Source: Persicaria tinctoria (Eukaryota; Streptophyta; Magnoliopsida; Caryophyllales; Polygonaceae). From it: a DNA stretch of 64,000 nucleotides. Below, one piece after another: positions 45,590-57,941 of the stretch (the first letter of the stretch is position 1; every line of letters starts with the position of its first letter). Location: contig JBANSL010000005.1 in NCBI GenBank assembly GCA_037127255.1, positions 63,239,909 through 63,303,908 on the forward strand, read 5' to 3'. Below the pieces are notes generated by a model. The model worked only from the letters and a program-made list of their open reading frames with translations, ran no database searches and had not been told where the DNA came from. The translations under genes were made by a program, and so were the position numbers.

Positions 45590-48300
45590 TTTTGTAAGTA
45601 TTCTACCTTAATTACCTTGAACCATATATTGTCTAGTTCCATGTAAATTTTCCATGGGAGTTTCATTTGGAGACTAATACCTCTTCCTTCAGCAGTTCTG
45701 ATTCCAAGACCACCTTGCTCCATCAGGGCACATATCTTATCCCAACTGATCAGCGGGTTATAGCGTTCAGATTGAATTTTGTTTTTAAGCTAATTAAGGT
45801 TGGCTCGCATAAGTGTTGTTGTAGGATTCCGTTTGGCAATAGACTAATACTTCTTCCCTCAACAGTTTTTATTTATTTGATCGATTTGTTGTAGGATTCC
45901 GTTTGGCAATAGAAAACTTTGCATGAAGTAATTTGTTTTTAAGCTAATTAAGGTTGGCTCGCATAAGTGTTGTTCTACCTACTTTTGACAACGATGAGGC
46001 TTTCCATTTCGAAAGTTGTTTTTTAAGGCTATGCAATGCCTCTTCAAAGACACAGTTTCTGACTCTTCCACTAATAATGGGTATACCCAGGTATTTTTAC
46101 ATCCCTCGGGAAATCGGGATGTTCATTTGTTATGCCAACGCTCTAGCCAAAGCTTGGCTGACATTTTGGATACTTGAATCGAGCTTTTATAGTAGTTAAT
46201 GGTTAGCCATGAAAGATTAGAAAAGTTGTTAACCATATTAGTTATCATATCAAGGCTTTTACACGAGGCTCTCACAAATATAAGTGTATCATCGGCAAAG
46301 GTAAGGAAACGAACAGGAGCACCTCACGGCGTTAGTTTTATACCCACAAGGCCACAAGAGCGTCCTCTATAAGAGCTTTGGACTGAAGCTCTCTCGCTTA
46401 GCTTTCAATAACTATGACAAATATATATGGCACAAAGGGATCACCTTGTCGGATACCTCTTTCAGACTTAAATTGCTTGCTTGGGCTATTGTGGACGAGG
46501 ACAGAAAAGCTTGTGGTGGTCATGCATTGCATGATCCATAATATCCATTGTGAGTGAAACCCAAATTTTTTTAGCGCACCTGCTATGAAGTTCCAGTTGA
46601 TCTTATCATATGCTTTCTCCATGTCTATGTCTAGTTTTAGTGTCATCCAGTCCTTTTTACCTTTTTGTTTATGGAATGAATGAAAAATCTCATGTGCTAT
46701 TAATAAGGTGTTGTCTTAAATTGACCTCCCCTATGCGAAGGTGCCTTGAAATGGGTTAATGATTTTTGGAAAGATTGATTTGAATCTATTAGCCAACATC
46801 TTGGCAATTACTTTATAATTAATAGTGTTACACGGGCTAGCTAATAGGTCTATAGTGGTGTATATTTGTTGGATTTTCCACTTTGGGGATAAGAGCTATG
46901 AAGATATGATTTATTTTTGACAGTATATACCCGGAATGGAAAAAAGCTTAACAACCTTACAAACCCAATCCCCCGCAATATTCTAGAGTATTTGGAGTAA
47001 AACTCATGGAGAAATCCATCAGGTCCAGGAGATTTATCCTAGCCATGCTTCATATAGTATTTTTTTTTATCTCTTTATTTGTAGGTTGTCTAATAAGGTT
47101 GGTATTTTATTGTGTCATAATTTCTTCTTGTAAATGGACCAGATCATTTGGGTTAATTCTTATCTTATTAGAAGTGCTGAATCGTTCAGCCATTTCCTTT
47201 GTAACATGGTCTCTAAGCTGATTTTTATCAGTAATAAGAATTTCGTCCTTTGATACAAAGCTAGAAGTTGAGTTTCTAAAGGTTTTGATCTTGACCGACG
47301 TTTGGTAGTATCTCGTGTTTCTATCTGCTAATTGAAGATGCTTTATTTTTGCTCTTTGTTTCCAGAATTTATGACTGAATGATAAATATGGTGCCTTTTG
47401 TTTTCTAACCTCTTAAGTTTATCTACTTCTTTGGCTGAGAGTGCACCCTAAGGGAGTGATTTTTGTAATTCACGGACAATTTGTGCAGATTGTTCGTATG
47501 TGTCTTACACCATTCTTTTGTGTTTTTCTTAAGGAGTTTTTGTTTCTGGATTAGTTTAAAGCCAAAAGAAACAGCCAACTTGTTCTTCCATACTTATTTT
47601 ACCATAGTTTCGTATTCTGGTAATGTAGTCCATGTCATTTCAAATCGGAATGGAAACCCCTTATCATCAGAAGGGGTTTCCTATTTTCATAGTGATCAAA
47701 CAATGATCCGAGGAGGTGAAAGGATGGTGGTGGACTACTAAGTCTTTGACTGTGGTTAAGATGTCTCGTGGACCAAATCTCGATCCAACTGTTCATATGT
47801 ATTATATTTGTGTTATTATTACTTTTCCTCCGTGTAAATGGAGATTCTATAAAAGGGATGGTATGGATATTAAGTTCTTCTTTATCTTCCTTTAATCACC
47901 TAAATCTACTTAAGGATGGTATGGAGCCTCCAACCTTCTCATTGTCATTCTCAATGTTGTTGAGATCACCTATAATCATAACGGGGAGAGTACATTTGTT
48001 AACTTTTGTATATACGTCATCCCAAAAAAAAAAGATTTTTCATTCTCACAATTTGGGGCATAGACAAATAGGATGGCAATGGTTAAGCTATTGATAATGA
48101 TTTTAATCATGACACTTCGACCCGTTTGTTTTAATATTGACGCATCTTCAACTAGTTTGGATTGTCTAATCGGGATCCACAATCCTCCTTTGTATCCATT
48201 TGAAGCAACTACTGATGAAATTCTCTCTAATTTCTCTATTTATGTCTTTCTCTCTATTTACTTGTTGTCTTTTCGTGTTTAGGATCTCCTTTATTCTTTT
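45590..48300 (-). pseudogene. Minus-strand LINE ORF2 5' part, LINE C right piece
   Basis: Reading the minus strand from the copia junction upward: NPLISWDKICALM with GGLGIRTAEGR (about 45,770-45,670), RT core KLDIDMEKAYDKINW and ERGIRQGDPF (46,646-46,398), linker with IKHLQLADRNTRYYQT (about 47,340), and endonuclease FVYAPNCENEKS (about 48,080-48,030). Frames are broken repeatedly. A short local duplication is seen at 45,790-45,970, where GTTGTAGGATTCCGTTTGGCAATAG-type text repeats. Together with 37,820-39,005 it forms one LINE split by copia. Confidence 0.75.
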
Positions 48301-49110
48301 CCTATTTCTCCTTCCGGCCTAATGCTACTCGGTGGAAATAACTCCAGTTTGTGTCTCGTAGCTTTAAATGTTTTTTTTCCCCTTTGGCTCCAATATTGTT
48401 TATGATAGTTTAGAATGCTTTCCTTTTTTTTGAAATAGTCTATTTTGTTTCAATATGTATTCCATGGATTGGTTTGGCTTTATATTTGTCTTCATTATGA
48501 TTAGTTGGTCATCTATATTTTTTAATCGTCTGAAGATATTTCCGAAGATTTTCTTGTTCCATTCTTTTGTTTTCCTTTTCAAATTTTGTGTCTTCTTGAC
48601 TAGATTAAACATTTGCGATCCTGAATATTCTGTTCTAGCTCCATACTTGTTTCACTAAGATTTTGTAATCTTCTCTTTCTAACCACATTTTTTCGAATTT
48701 CAATGGTTGATTTTTTTTAGTTGTTCTTGGTTGTCTAATTCCATCACAATATTGCAGTGGTCTAAAAAAGTAAATGCATGGTTTTTTGTTATAATGTTCG
48801 GGTACTTGTTAAGTATCTGGTCATGTATTAATGGTCTGTCAAGTTTCGCATATATATAATATTATTTGAATCTGATCTATTTTTCCTCCAGGTAAATCTA
48901 TTTTCGATTAAGAGTATTTCATGTAAATTGCAGTTATTTTGAAGTTAATCAAATTTTTGTATCTGTTTGAATTGGGTTCCACCCCACCTTAATTCTTTTT
49001 CTGGGCTATTTTGGATTTCGTTTAGATCTTCCGTAATCAAACATATAGGAAGTTCATACATTGGATAGATTTTTGTATATATGTTGTTGTATATGTGCCC
49101 GAAACGCGGA
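48301..49110 (-). pseudogene. Second minus-strand LINE piece: endonuclease end and linker
   Basis: The minus strand reads LITEDLNEIQN, RFTWRKNRSDSN and DHCNIVMELDNQ (about 49,040-48,720), then NLKRKTKEWNKKIFGNIFRR (about 48,585). This endonuclease-to-linker segment lies upstream of another endonuclease segment (47,640-48,290), an order impossible in a single LINE. It is therefore a separate truncated copy or a duplication. Confidence 0.6.
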
Positions 49111-49279
49111 CTTATTAGGTTACTGGGTGACTATGCTTAGAAAGAACCATTTTTCGAACAATTTAGGATAATATTAAACTATTGGAAATCTTTGGTTTAT
49201 TAACTAAAGAGAAAAGAAATTCAAACTTGAGTGCCAAGAGAAGGTAAGGAATGGAGAATTTTCCTTGGCTTCCAAGAAT

Positions 49280-50710
49280 TGTTGGAAGAGATGAGTCAGA
49301 ACGTTATCTCTAAGTCCTCCTCAATTCTATTGATTTGATAACCACAAAATACAATTTATAGAAATCTAAATTAACCCTAAAACTAAAACTAACAACATCC
49401 TAAGACTAAAACGATTGTGCGGCACTTGCCCACTAATTAGACCACTATCTTCTTTAATTAACCAAATCCTAACCGCCCACACACAATTACTGACTTTACT
49501 AATTTCTAATTAACCTAATTTTGGATTATATTCTAACATCTCCCCTTGATCCAAAATTCCACAAAATCACATATTTTTTTCATCAGAGGCGCACACATCA
49601 CCTTCGCCTTCAATTTCCTCCAGCAGACGCACTTCATCGTCTTCAGACCCTTCGGCTTCAAATTCTTCAGATTGATGCACTTCGGATCTTGATCGATCTT
49701 CTCATCATCTTCAAATCATAATTGATTGATGCTCACCGTCTTCGATTCATGGAGCAATTTTGGATCTCCATAACTGCCTTCTTCGACACTTTTCATCTGG
49801 GCTACGGCCAGTGCGACGCTGCCCTCCTTCGATCAGACTCTTCATCGGAGCCCTCTTCTTCAACAACGAACCGCCTTCTTCGGTCGGACTCTCATCGGAG
49901 TCGGCGACTAGACTTTATTCCGCCGCCTTCAGCTGCTGCTTGCACAGACTGTTTGTGTCCCGGCAGTACTCATATTAGACACTTCTTCCGAACACTTCAA
50001 CTCCGTCTTCTTCTCGACGATCTTTCCGGACATCATCATCACTGGACCCAAACATACATACAGATCGATGGACTCCCATCGGAGCCCTTATTCTTCAGCC
50101 GCCTTCTTCAATCGGCCACATCTTTCGCCTCCTCCTCGTTGGCGGTGTCGTTGCCCGAACTCTTCTTCTCGAACAATTCAACCTCCGGGATCTTCATCTC
50201 CAGATCAACACTCCTAGCCTTCATTTTCGACCACACTGGAGCACCATCTCTCGGCCTCCTCATGATTCCCTTTCCTTGGAATCATCTTTAACTCACGGAG
50301 CACCATTTTCTAGGCCTCCTTCTTCACGATTCCTTCGATTGGAATCATCTTCAACAAACATGGCATCTTCCTCTTGATGGAAAGACATAGATGGAGCACT
50401 ATCTCTCCAATCTTCAATAGGATCAAACCCGAAATAGGATCTCGAACCCTAGCTTTGATACCATGTTGGAATAGAGGAGCGTTTTCAATTCAACTCCTCA
50501 ATTCTATTGACCTTATAACCATAAATTACAATTTATAGAAATCCAAATTAACCCTAAAACTAAAACTAACAACATCCTAAACCTAAAACTGTTGTGCGTA
50601 CCCACTAATTAGACCACTATCTTCTTTAATTAACCAAATCCTAACCGCCCACATACAATTACTGACTTAACAAATTTCTAATTAACCTAATTTTGGATCA
50701 TATTCTAACA
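49280..50710 (-). mobile_element. TRIM-like non-autonomous LTR retrotransposon, 1,431 bp
   Basis: Direct repeats 49,280-49,538 and 50,464-50,710 are the LTRs. In minus orientation they start TGTTAGAATAT and end CCAACA. Next to the 5' LTR lies TGGTATCAAAGC (complement at 50,452-50,463), a Met-tRNA-type primer-binding site. Before the 3' LTR lies the purine tract AAGGGGAGA (complement at 49,539-49,547). AGAAT flanks both ends (49,275-49,279 and 50,711-50,715). The interior of about 925 bp encodes no gag or pol, so it needs proteins from another element. Short LTRs and small size fit TRIM/SMART-type elements. Confidence 0.88.
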
Positions 50711-50715
50711 AGAAT

Positions 50716-50993
50716 TTCTTCTTTTAATAAAATAATTGGAAAATTTTGACATGAAATTTATTTGGAAAATATCATAAAGAATCGGAAAAAGAGTGAAACT
50801 CTTAGCCCTTTAACTCATGGTTCGATCCCCTCTTTGTGGTGAAGTCTATTGTCTTGGGGTGTCTGTTCTTAGTTTTAGAGGAAGTTGCAGTCACTTGCAC
50901 CCTGTTTGTCGTAAGGATCGTGGCAGTATTCGTGACTTCCGAAGATCTCTCATCTAAATTGGAGGAACATCGTTGGTCCACACTTCTCCAAAA
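50716..50993. other. Intergenic DNA, no feature recognised
   Basis: AT-rich then mixed sequence. A TGGTTCGATCCCC stretch at about 50,818 resembles a polymerase III B box, but no cloverleaf can be formed around it. Confidence 0.4.
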
Positions 50994-51818
50994 GACGTCA
51001 CTTTCTCGTGTTTCTGCTCTAGTCTTTCCGATGGCGAGACGTCATGGAAGGTTTTCGGATGTCCCATGTTCTCGCTATTTACAGTCTCATCCTGAAGTCT
51101 TCCTTGACTTCCACATGTTAGGCTTGTCATTGTTGTGTTCAATTAGGACTCAGATCTTTTTATTTTTGCTCGCTTTGTATCTTGATGGATTGTCCGTCTG
51201 TCGATTGACTCGGCCTCTTGATTTATTCAACACTAGTGATGTTGGGTATCTCGAATCATTACCTTGATAAAAAAAATATAAAAAAAAATTACAAACTTTT
51301 GTAGCAAAATTTTCCCAGCAAGCAGCAATTGGACAAGGAAGATGTGTGGGTTGTACGTTCTTCCCCGTCATCTTTCATGGAAAGCTATGAATCCAAGGAA
51401 CCTGAATCTATGACGAATAATCATTCATGAAATCAGGTTTGGGGAAGATTGAAACCGATGGTGAAGATTGGCGAGCATCTGCATAAATTGATACGAAATT
51501 TGGGGATATGATTGAAGATTCACCCATCAACAAATTCAGGTGATAACAAGGGAAGGCCAACAAAGAAGGAGGGCGATGGAGGTGAATAATTACATGATCA
51601 GGGATAAATAATCATGTGAAATATATGTATTATTTATGTAATACGCGTATACTATAAGGATTGTGTACACCTAAATGAAGCATCATTCATATGATTATTC
51701 GTGTATGTATATATATGTATATATGCAATTATATTACTCCAGTTCGAACCCCGGATATGGCCGCTCTTTATTTACAAATTCAGGGGCAATTATATTACTC
51801 CAAAGGATCCCAAAATCC
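50994..51818 (-). pseudogene. Duplicated 3' flank and last codons of CCD7
   Basis: 50,994-51,740 matches 54,092-54,836 almost base for base. After a 45-bp insertion, 51,786-51,818 matches 54,821-54,852, which contains the CCD7 stop codon and the codons for its last residues (FWDPLE). It is thus a gene-tail fragment without the rest of CCD7. Beyond 51,818 the sequence changes to LINE. Confidence 0.85.
51741..51785. repeat. 45-bp insertion flanked by a 16-bp direct repeat
   Basis: GCAATTATATTACTCC occurs at 51,725-51,740 and again at 51,786-51,801, but only once in the other copy (54,820-54,835). The inserted 45 bp begin AGTTCGAACCCC, a polymerase III B-box-like sequence. A 5'-truncated SINE is possible. 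Confidence 0.55.
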
Positions 51819-52333
51819 CCCACAATATTCCTGTATTTCGAGTAAAATTCAGGGGGAAATCCATCGGGTTCAGGAGATTTATCCTCAGCCATGCTTAATA
51901 TAGTATCTTTTATCTCTTTATTTGTAGGTTGTCTAATAAGGTTGGTATTTTGTTCTGTCATAATTTCTGCCTATAAATGGACTCATTTGGGTCAATTCTT
52001 ATCTTATTAGAAGTGGTGAATCGTTCAGCCATTTCCTTTGTAACTTGGTCTCTAATCTTATTTCCTTTGATACAAAGCTGGAAGTTGAGTTTCTAAAGGT
52101 TTTGATCTTGACCGACGTTTGATAGTATCCCGTGCTTCTATATGCTAATTGAAGATGCTTTATTTTTGCCTTTTATTTCCAGAATTTATGACTGAATGAT
52201 AAATATGGTGCCTTTTGTTTTCTAGCCTTTAAGTTTATCTACTTCTTTGGCTGAGAGTACACCCTAAGGCCTAAGGGAGTGATTTCTTCTGCAATTCATG
52301 GATAGTTTGTGCAGATTGTTTGTATGTGTCTTA
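51819..52333 (-). pseudogene. LINE ORF2 fragment (RT N-terminal region)
   Basis: The minus frame 51,961-51,819 encodes IKDTILSMAEDKSPEPDGFPPEFY, the standard start of the LINE reverse transcriptase. 51,835-52,333 is closely similar to 47,005-47,510 in the other minus-strand LINE. It breaks off at GTATGTGTCTTAC where repeat B begins. Confidence 0.75.
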
Positions 52334-54090
52334 CTGTTGTATGAGGAAATCGAGTTCAAAATATAATAAAATAGATCAAACCGGATTATGCCCACGCAAA
52401 TGATTAAAAGACCTCTTCCTGATGTAGGAGCGTGAAGTCAGGATCGATCCTCGAGGAAGCGTGTCAGCAGATCTCAGGCAGCGGAAGAATCTCACGAGTG
52501 GTTGTCGACTTCAGGGTGCTCGACCTCGACTAAGGGTAGTCGACAGGGGTCAGGCAAGTCGAATCCGAGCAAGCAGCAATCACTGGAATTTTGGTCGATC
52601 TCGAGTAAGCTGCTCGACGTCGAGGAGACTGGTCATAGTCAAGTAAGGCTGGTCGACTTCGAGTAACCTGCAGAGACAGAAGCGACATCGATCTGCTTGA
52701 TCGAGAATCAGTAGTCGACGTCGACCAAGGGGTGGTCGAAGTCGAGCAGAAACAGTAAATAAAATAAAGAACAAAACTTTTCGGATTCGGAATTAACTAT
52801 GTGAAAGAAAACTTCCAAGATTGGGGTTTGCAACAACGATAACCAAACATGCATAAGGCAAGATAAAGAAGAAGAATCATGCAAATCGCATCGAAGGATC
52901 AAGATTTCACCTTTTCCAACAATTAGACAACTCTTTCAAGAAACCCTAATTGTATCTACCGATTTTATGTTTATAATCCAAGTTGTTAGCGTGGATAGGA
53001 AATAAACACATAAAAGGTAGTAGATGCTCAAAACATAATAAAGATCGGATCTTTACCTCAAACACGCATGGCTATCGTCGGGCTCACCCTGACCCTAGAA
53101 GTAGGTGGACTACTCGCACTTCATCCCAATTGCAGACATCATTGATGAAAAAGAAATAACTTGCATTAAAATCAACCAAAGCTTACAACCGATCGAAGTC
53201 AACTTGCTCTCGCTCCTTAACTCATCTCGGCCTCCACTCTCTCTCTCTCTCTACTCTCCTACTTCTCTTACTAAGATTGAATTAATAAAAACTAGCCCCA
53301 TGGGCTTTATTTATAGGCTTCCAATTCTTGCTAATCAAGGAAGGAAATATCTATCTAATATCTAAAGATAAAACTTTAATAAAAGGAACATTTATCTTAA
53401 AAGGAAATTAACTAAATATCCAAATATCTTCATGTGGTAGATAAATCCTTCTCCCATAGATAGATCTTGAGAGAATAGGATGAAATCGGTCTTTCTTCAT
53501 GCCCAAGTCTTCAACTCGACCTTGGATTGGCCCAACGGACTCGCGGCCCAGATTCGGTTTTGGTCGACTTCGACCAGTTTGGTCGACGTCGAGTTAATTC
53601 TCGTCGATCTCGGGTGGTCTTCGCAATTCTCGAGTTCTCCTCTCCTCGTCGAGTTCGGGCAGAATTCTTGGTTTGGTCGACTTCGACCAGTTTGGTTGAC
53701 GTCGAGTTGATATGTCAGCTCTCAGCATTTTGCTCTGTTCTTGGAACGCACTTTCCCGAGTCCTCGTTCGTCTGATTGATGCATATGAGCATGCGTTGGA
53801 AAGCTCTTTTCGAGGGCTACAACTTTCATGAAGACATCAAAGCTTGATTCAGAATGATGAATGGTGAAATATGACATTTTCTCCAGCTGCACCATTCTTA
53901 GCTTCTCCATGAGTTTCCTTTAAGCTCCAAAGTGCGTCCGATTTCTGTGAAATTAAACATAAACTAGTGTAGACTCCATAATTTGGATAGTAAGTGTACA
54001 CTACATAGATTTCGTATTATTCTGATCCAAATGCATGAAATGCATACAGAAATCGATATAAAAGTCAATATAAAACATGACACAAAACAT
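52334..54090 (-). repeat. TCGA-palindrome-rich repeat, copy B
   Basis: Inverted relative of 29,930-31,245. In minus orientation it begins TGTTTTGTGTCATG and ends CATACAACA, i.e. TG...CA ends like an LTR. Dense GTCGACNTCGAG-type near-palindromes lie at about 52,500-52,750 and 53,510-53,705. The longest frames in it are short and Arg/Ser-rich, with no known domain. No target duplication was found at its ends. Confidence 0.6.
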
Positions 54091-54828
54091 GGACATCACT
54101 TTCTCGTGTTTCTGCTCTAGTCTTTTTGATGGCGAGACGTCGTGGAAGGTTTTCGGCTTTTCTATGTTCTCGCTATTCACAGTCTCATCCTGAAGTCTTT
54201 CTCAATTCCCATATGTTAGGCTTGTCATTGTTGTGTTCAATTAGGACTCAGATCTTTTTATTTTTGCTCGCTTGTATCTTGATGGATTGTCTGTCTGTCG
54301 ATTGACTCGGCCTCTCAATTTATTCGACACTAGTAATGTCGGGTATCTCGAATCATTACCTTGATAAAAAAAATATTTAAAAAAATACAAACTTGTTGCG
54401 AAATTTACCCAGCAAGCAACAATTGGACAAGGAAGATGTGTGGGTTGTTCTTCCCCGTCATCTTCCATATGGAAAGCTATGAATCCAAGGAACCTGAATC
54501 TATGACGAATGATCATTCATGAAATCAGGTTTGGGTAAGATTGAAACCGATGGTGAAGATTGACGAGCATCTGCATAAATTGATAGGAAATTTGGTGATA
54601 CGATTGAAGATTCACCCATCAACAAATTCAGCTGATAGCGAGGGAAGGCCAACGAAGAAAGAAGGGCGATGGAGACGAATAATTACATGATCAGGGATAA
54701 ATAATCATGTGAAATATATGTATTATTTATATAATACGCGTATACTATAAGAATTGTGTACACCTGAATGAAGCATCATTCATATGATTATTCGTGTATG
54801 TATATAGATATGTATATGTGCAATTATA

Positions 54829-56675
54829 TTACTCCAAAGGATCCCAAAATCCATGGAACCCTAGAGGAAATGCCAAATATTTTGGAATAGCAGATCTCAT
54901 AACGAGTGGATTGCTCTGTCCAATTCCCTTAGCATCTATGATTACCAGATAACACTTCCCTTGTGACACTGCATACTACACACATAAAACGATTTACCCC
55001 ATAAGAAAGTATAAACAAGAAGCCACCTACTTTACATATTTTAGTTTGATGAGGAAATGGATACTTCACCTCAACAACAACAAGGTAGCCATCATCTTCG
55101 TCGACATGCATTGCTCTGGGAACAAACATGGGCTCACCGATGAACCTGCCTTTGCTAGTCGACCATGGCTTCGAGATTCTATTCAAAGTGTCGAGTTTCA
55201 CTATTGTGTCAAATGGGAAGTTGGGCATTGCCGGATGAGAACCCGAAGATGTTGTCGCTACATACACATATTGATGTCTAGTTCCTTGAAAATTTGGATT
55301 TATGACCGGAAAATCGGAGGGCCTTGTCCACATTGATAGAGGCTCATTAGAGCAGTTTTTGCATTTTCCATTCGCATCTAATTCCACTGATACCTATATG
55401 TATACACATTTTCATATATGTATATATTATATCGATTAATTTCATTTGGATATATGAACGAAAGAAATCTATCGAGATCAATAAACCTGAATAAGATGAG
55501 GCAACAAATGTTGTTCATCTTCTTTATTCATCATAGATGGATCAAATTGACCACTTTTCCAGTCATAACCTAGCTACCACAAGAACCATATAATCGGATA
55601 TTAATTCGTAATAGAAGTGAAAAATGGATTGAAGTGAAAGTTGATCAGAGTAATGTAAATAGATAGATACCAAACATGTTTTGAAAGTTGAACCATTTGT
55701 AAGAACAAGCAATGGCATGGATTCGAAGATGTTGATTTCCATGCTCATCTTTGACTTCGAAGGCATTGGCGACGTGCAACAACCACAACTGCGAAGGTAT
55801 TTCTACAGGCGTCGACGTTTGTGTGGTTTCGGTTCTGGGATGCCGAGGGAGAATGTAGAGAGGAGAAGTAGACTTGCTGGGATTCAGAGACAGTGCAGCT
55901 ATCATGGGAGATAACCCACAGCTTGCTACCAACAATCCTGCACTTTATCATCAACCCAAATATTCCAACTATATAATATATTATATTATATTATATATAT
56001 ACTATACTGAGTATATAGTATGGTACCTGGAAAGTCGAGTTGTACTTGATTCCCAAATAGTAGATAATGTGTATCGGTGAATGCCCAATCATGAACCATC
56101 AAATGGCTTGATATGTTGAACTCTTGTTTGTGTATTAATTTAAAATCTATGTCAAACTCTGCATATGTAGATAACAAATCGACAATTAACATATAAATAT
56201 AAATATAAAAATATTTATATCAAGTGTGTTATTAGCTAGGCTAGGTAGTTAGAGCATCTCTAACATATTCCACATTTTAGATATTTTGAAGAATTTTTAA
56301 GACGATTTTTTATCCAACAGATCTCTCATTTCATTCTCTAAAATGAGGAAGCAATCGAAAAAAAGTAAAGAGGCTTCCCTAAATCTGCAACGTTCTCCAA
56401 ACCTAAATCATTCTCCAAATTAGAAAACGGTTAGAGTTGAAGCAAAAATAATTTAAAAAATATGTATTTTGTTTTCCCATTTTGAAAAAATTGCTAGAGA
56501 TGGTGTTACCATAGAAAGTAAAGTGACTCTTAGGGAGGAGCATATCCTCTGCATTGCAAGCCACCATTATAAGTCTCTTTCTTTTAGCATCAATCTTGTA
56601 ATGAGACAGTATTCTTTTTCTAGGCATCTTGAACAAACCTGCACATATATATGCGTTTGAAACAGATGCTTGAGT

Positions 56676-56710
<35 letters not shown>

Positions 56711-57530
56711 GAGTGGTACGGATATTAACTACGGTTGGGCCGGTGTTCATACCGTGGAGAATGGGGTTGAGAAGAAGACCAACGACATCGAAACCGCACA
56801 GTGTGCGTCTGCAATGGTGGTCGACGTCGATGAGGTGGAATGTGCCGAGGGTGTCCAACGATCGAGGGTGGAGCTCGTAAGGGGCCCCACCTTCCCAGAG
56901 GCAAAAAAGTCTCCCGCCCCATTTGAAAACGGTGGTGTTGGCCACATTCTTCATCACCTTAAACAGGCTACCGCCTTTGAGCACCGAGAAAGGACCCCTG
57001 TGGGTGAACTTCCACTCCTCCTTGACCGCATCGAACTCCTCCATTTGAGCTCTGGTCCTCACGTAGCGTGCTGAGTACTTGACCTCCCCGTTGCCGGTTA
57101 TCTCAAAGGCCCGAAGGTACCCATGGCCGTCTAGCGGGTGCACCGTTGAGCCATGGTCATCCCTGAAGATGCCCGGCCCGTTAAGGTAGTAAGTCCCCCT
57201 TGGGAACTCCTCTGGTATCCACCCATCGACTGTTGATAACTTGATTGGCTTATGCGTCTCTGAACGCTGACATCTGAATAGGGAGTTGTAATCTTGAATC
57301 GCCCTCACCTTGTTGTTATTGTCGTTGTCGTCGTCTTCTTGCAATTCGATACACCCATGATCAGCTCTTGATATGGTTAGGGTTAGGGTTAGGGTTTTAG
57401 GTTTAGGCTCCCAATTGGAATGTGGAACCAGCATTGGCTTGACCAACATGGAATTGGATGTAGGAGGAACTATATACTTCAAACCCTTGGCAGCTTGCAA
57501 ATCAAACACTGACATCCAGATGGGATTCAT
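54829..57530 (-). CDS. CCD7: Carotenoid cleavage dioxygenase 7 (MAX3-like), 7 exons, 619 aa
   Basis: Exons from the start: 57530-56753, 56638-56510, 56158-56027, 55937-55671, 55569-55487, 55393-55070, 54975-54829. All junctions are GT-AG and in phase, total 1,860 nt. The protein has a plastid-targeting-like N-terminus, then YYLNGPGIFRDDHGSTVHP (to residue 131), FSVLKGG, KVMKNVANTT and LWEGG, which resemble CCD7 more than CCD1, CCD4 or CCD8. The four His expected to hold the iron are H272 (LSHYK), H325 (MVHDWAF), H401 (LLHVANAFE) and H612 (GFHGFW). In plastids CCD7 cleaves 9-cis-beta-carotene at the 9',10' bond, a core step of strigolactone synthesis that limits shoot branching. No stop or frameshift is seen. 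The N-terminal region contains a telomere-like repeat. A fragment of its 3' end is duplicated 3 kb away. Confidence 0.92.
56678..56708. repeat. (TA)n microsatellite in CCD7 intron 1
   Basis: Uninterrupted AT dinucleotides within the 114-bp first intron. Length variation is likely between individuals. Confidence 0.85.
57375..57407. repeat. Telomere-like repeat inside CCD7 exon 1
   Basis: Three GGGTTA units followed by GGGTTTTAGGTTTAGG. On the coding strand this reads as a PKPKTLTLTLT segment (residues 42-52) before the conserved enzyme domain. It also contains the telo-box-type AAACCCTAA. Confidence 0.85.
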
Positions 57531-57941
57531 CTTAATTAATGAATTGAATTGGTTTAATTTGCAATTGATTGATTACTTACTTAAACAAGCTTATATATAT
57601 ATATATATAGGTAGTGCTACTGGGTTGGGTTGGGGTGCATACCCCTCGTGCTGTGTTACGGAAGTAAACTACAAATCTATGAGGTGGATCCGATCCACCC
57701 CCCACCACTTACTTGCTAATCACCAATCCAATGATTTCTAATTACATTACATTAATAATATAATTACTCAATTTATATGTGACAATGAAAGATTCGCACT
57801 AACAAATTGCTTCTAATTGTTTTCATGATATATATATTTTTTTTTTTGTTGAGCAGTTTTCATGATATATATGATGAATAATTGCTTTTGTCTAGGGCCA
57901 CTTTGGAATCTAGATTCTACAACCAATAAATTTATGATATC
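57531..57941. other. CCD7 upstream region
   Basis: 5' flank of the minus-strand CCD7 gene with a short (TA)n at 57,593-57,609. No other gene. Promoter elements cannot be assigned with confidence. Confidence 0.4.

Noticed and set aside
49722..50291. 189-codon plus-strand frame in the TRIM-like element
   Set aside because: It is antisense to the element's PBS/PPT orientation, rich in Ser/Leu/Arg from CTTC repeats, and has no domain. Probably a chance frame.
50762..50835. tRNA-like sequence with TGGTTCGATCCCC
   Set aside because: No A box at the right distance and no acceptor stem or anticodon arm can be drawn.
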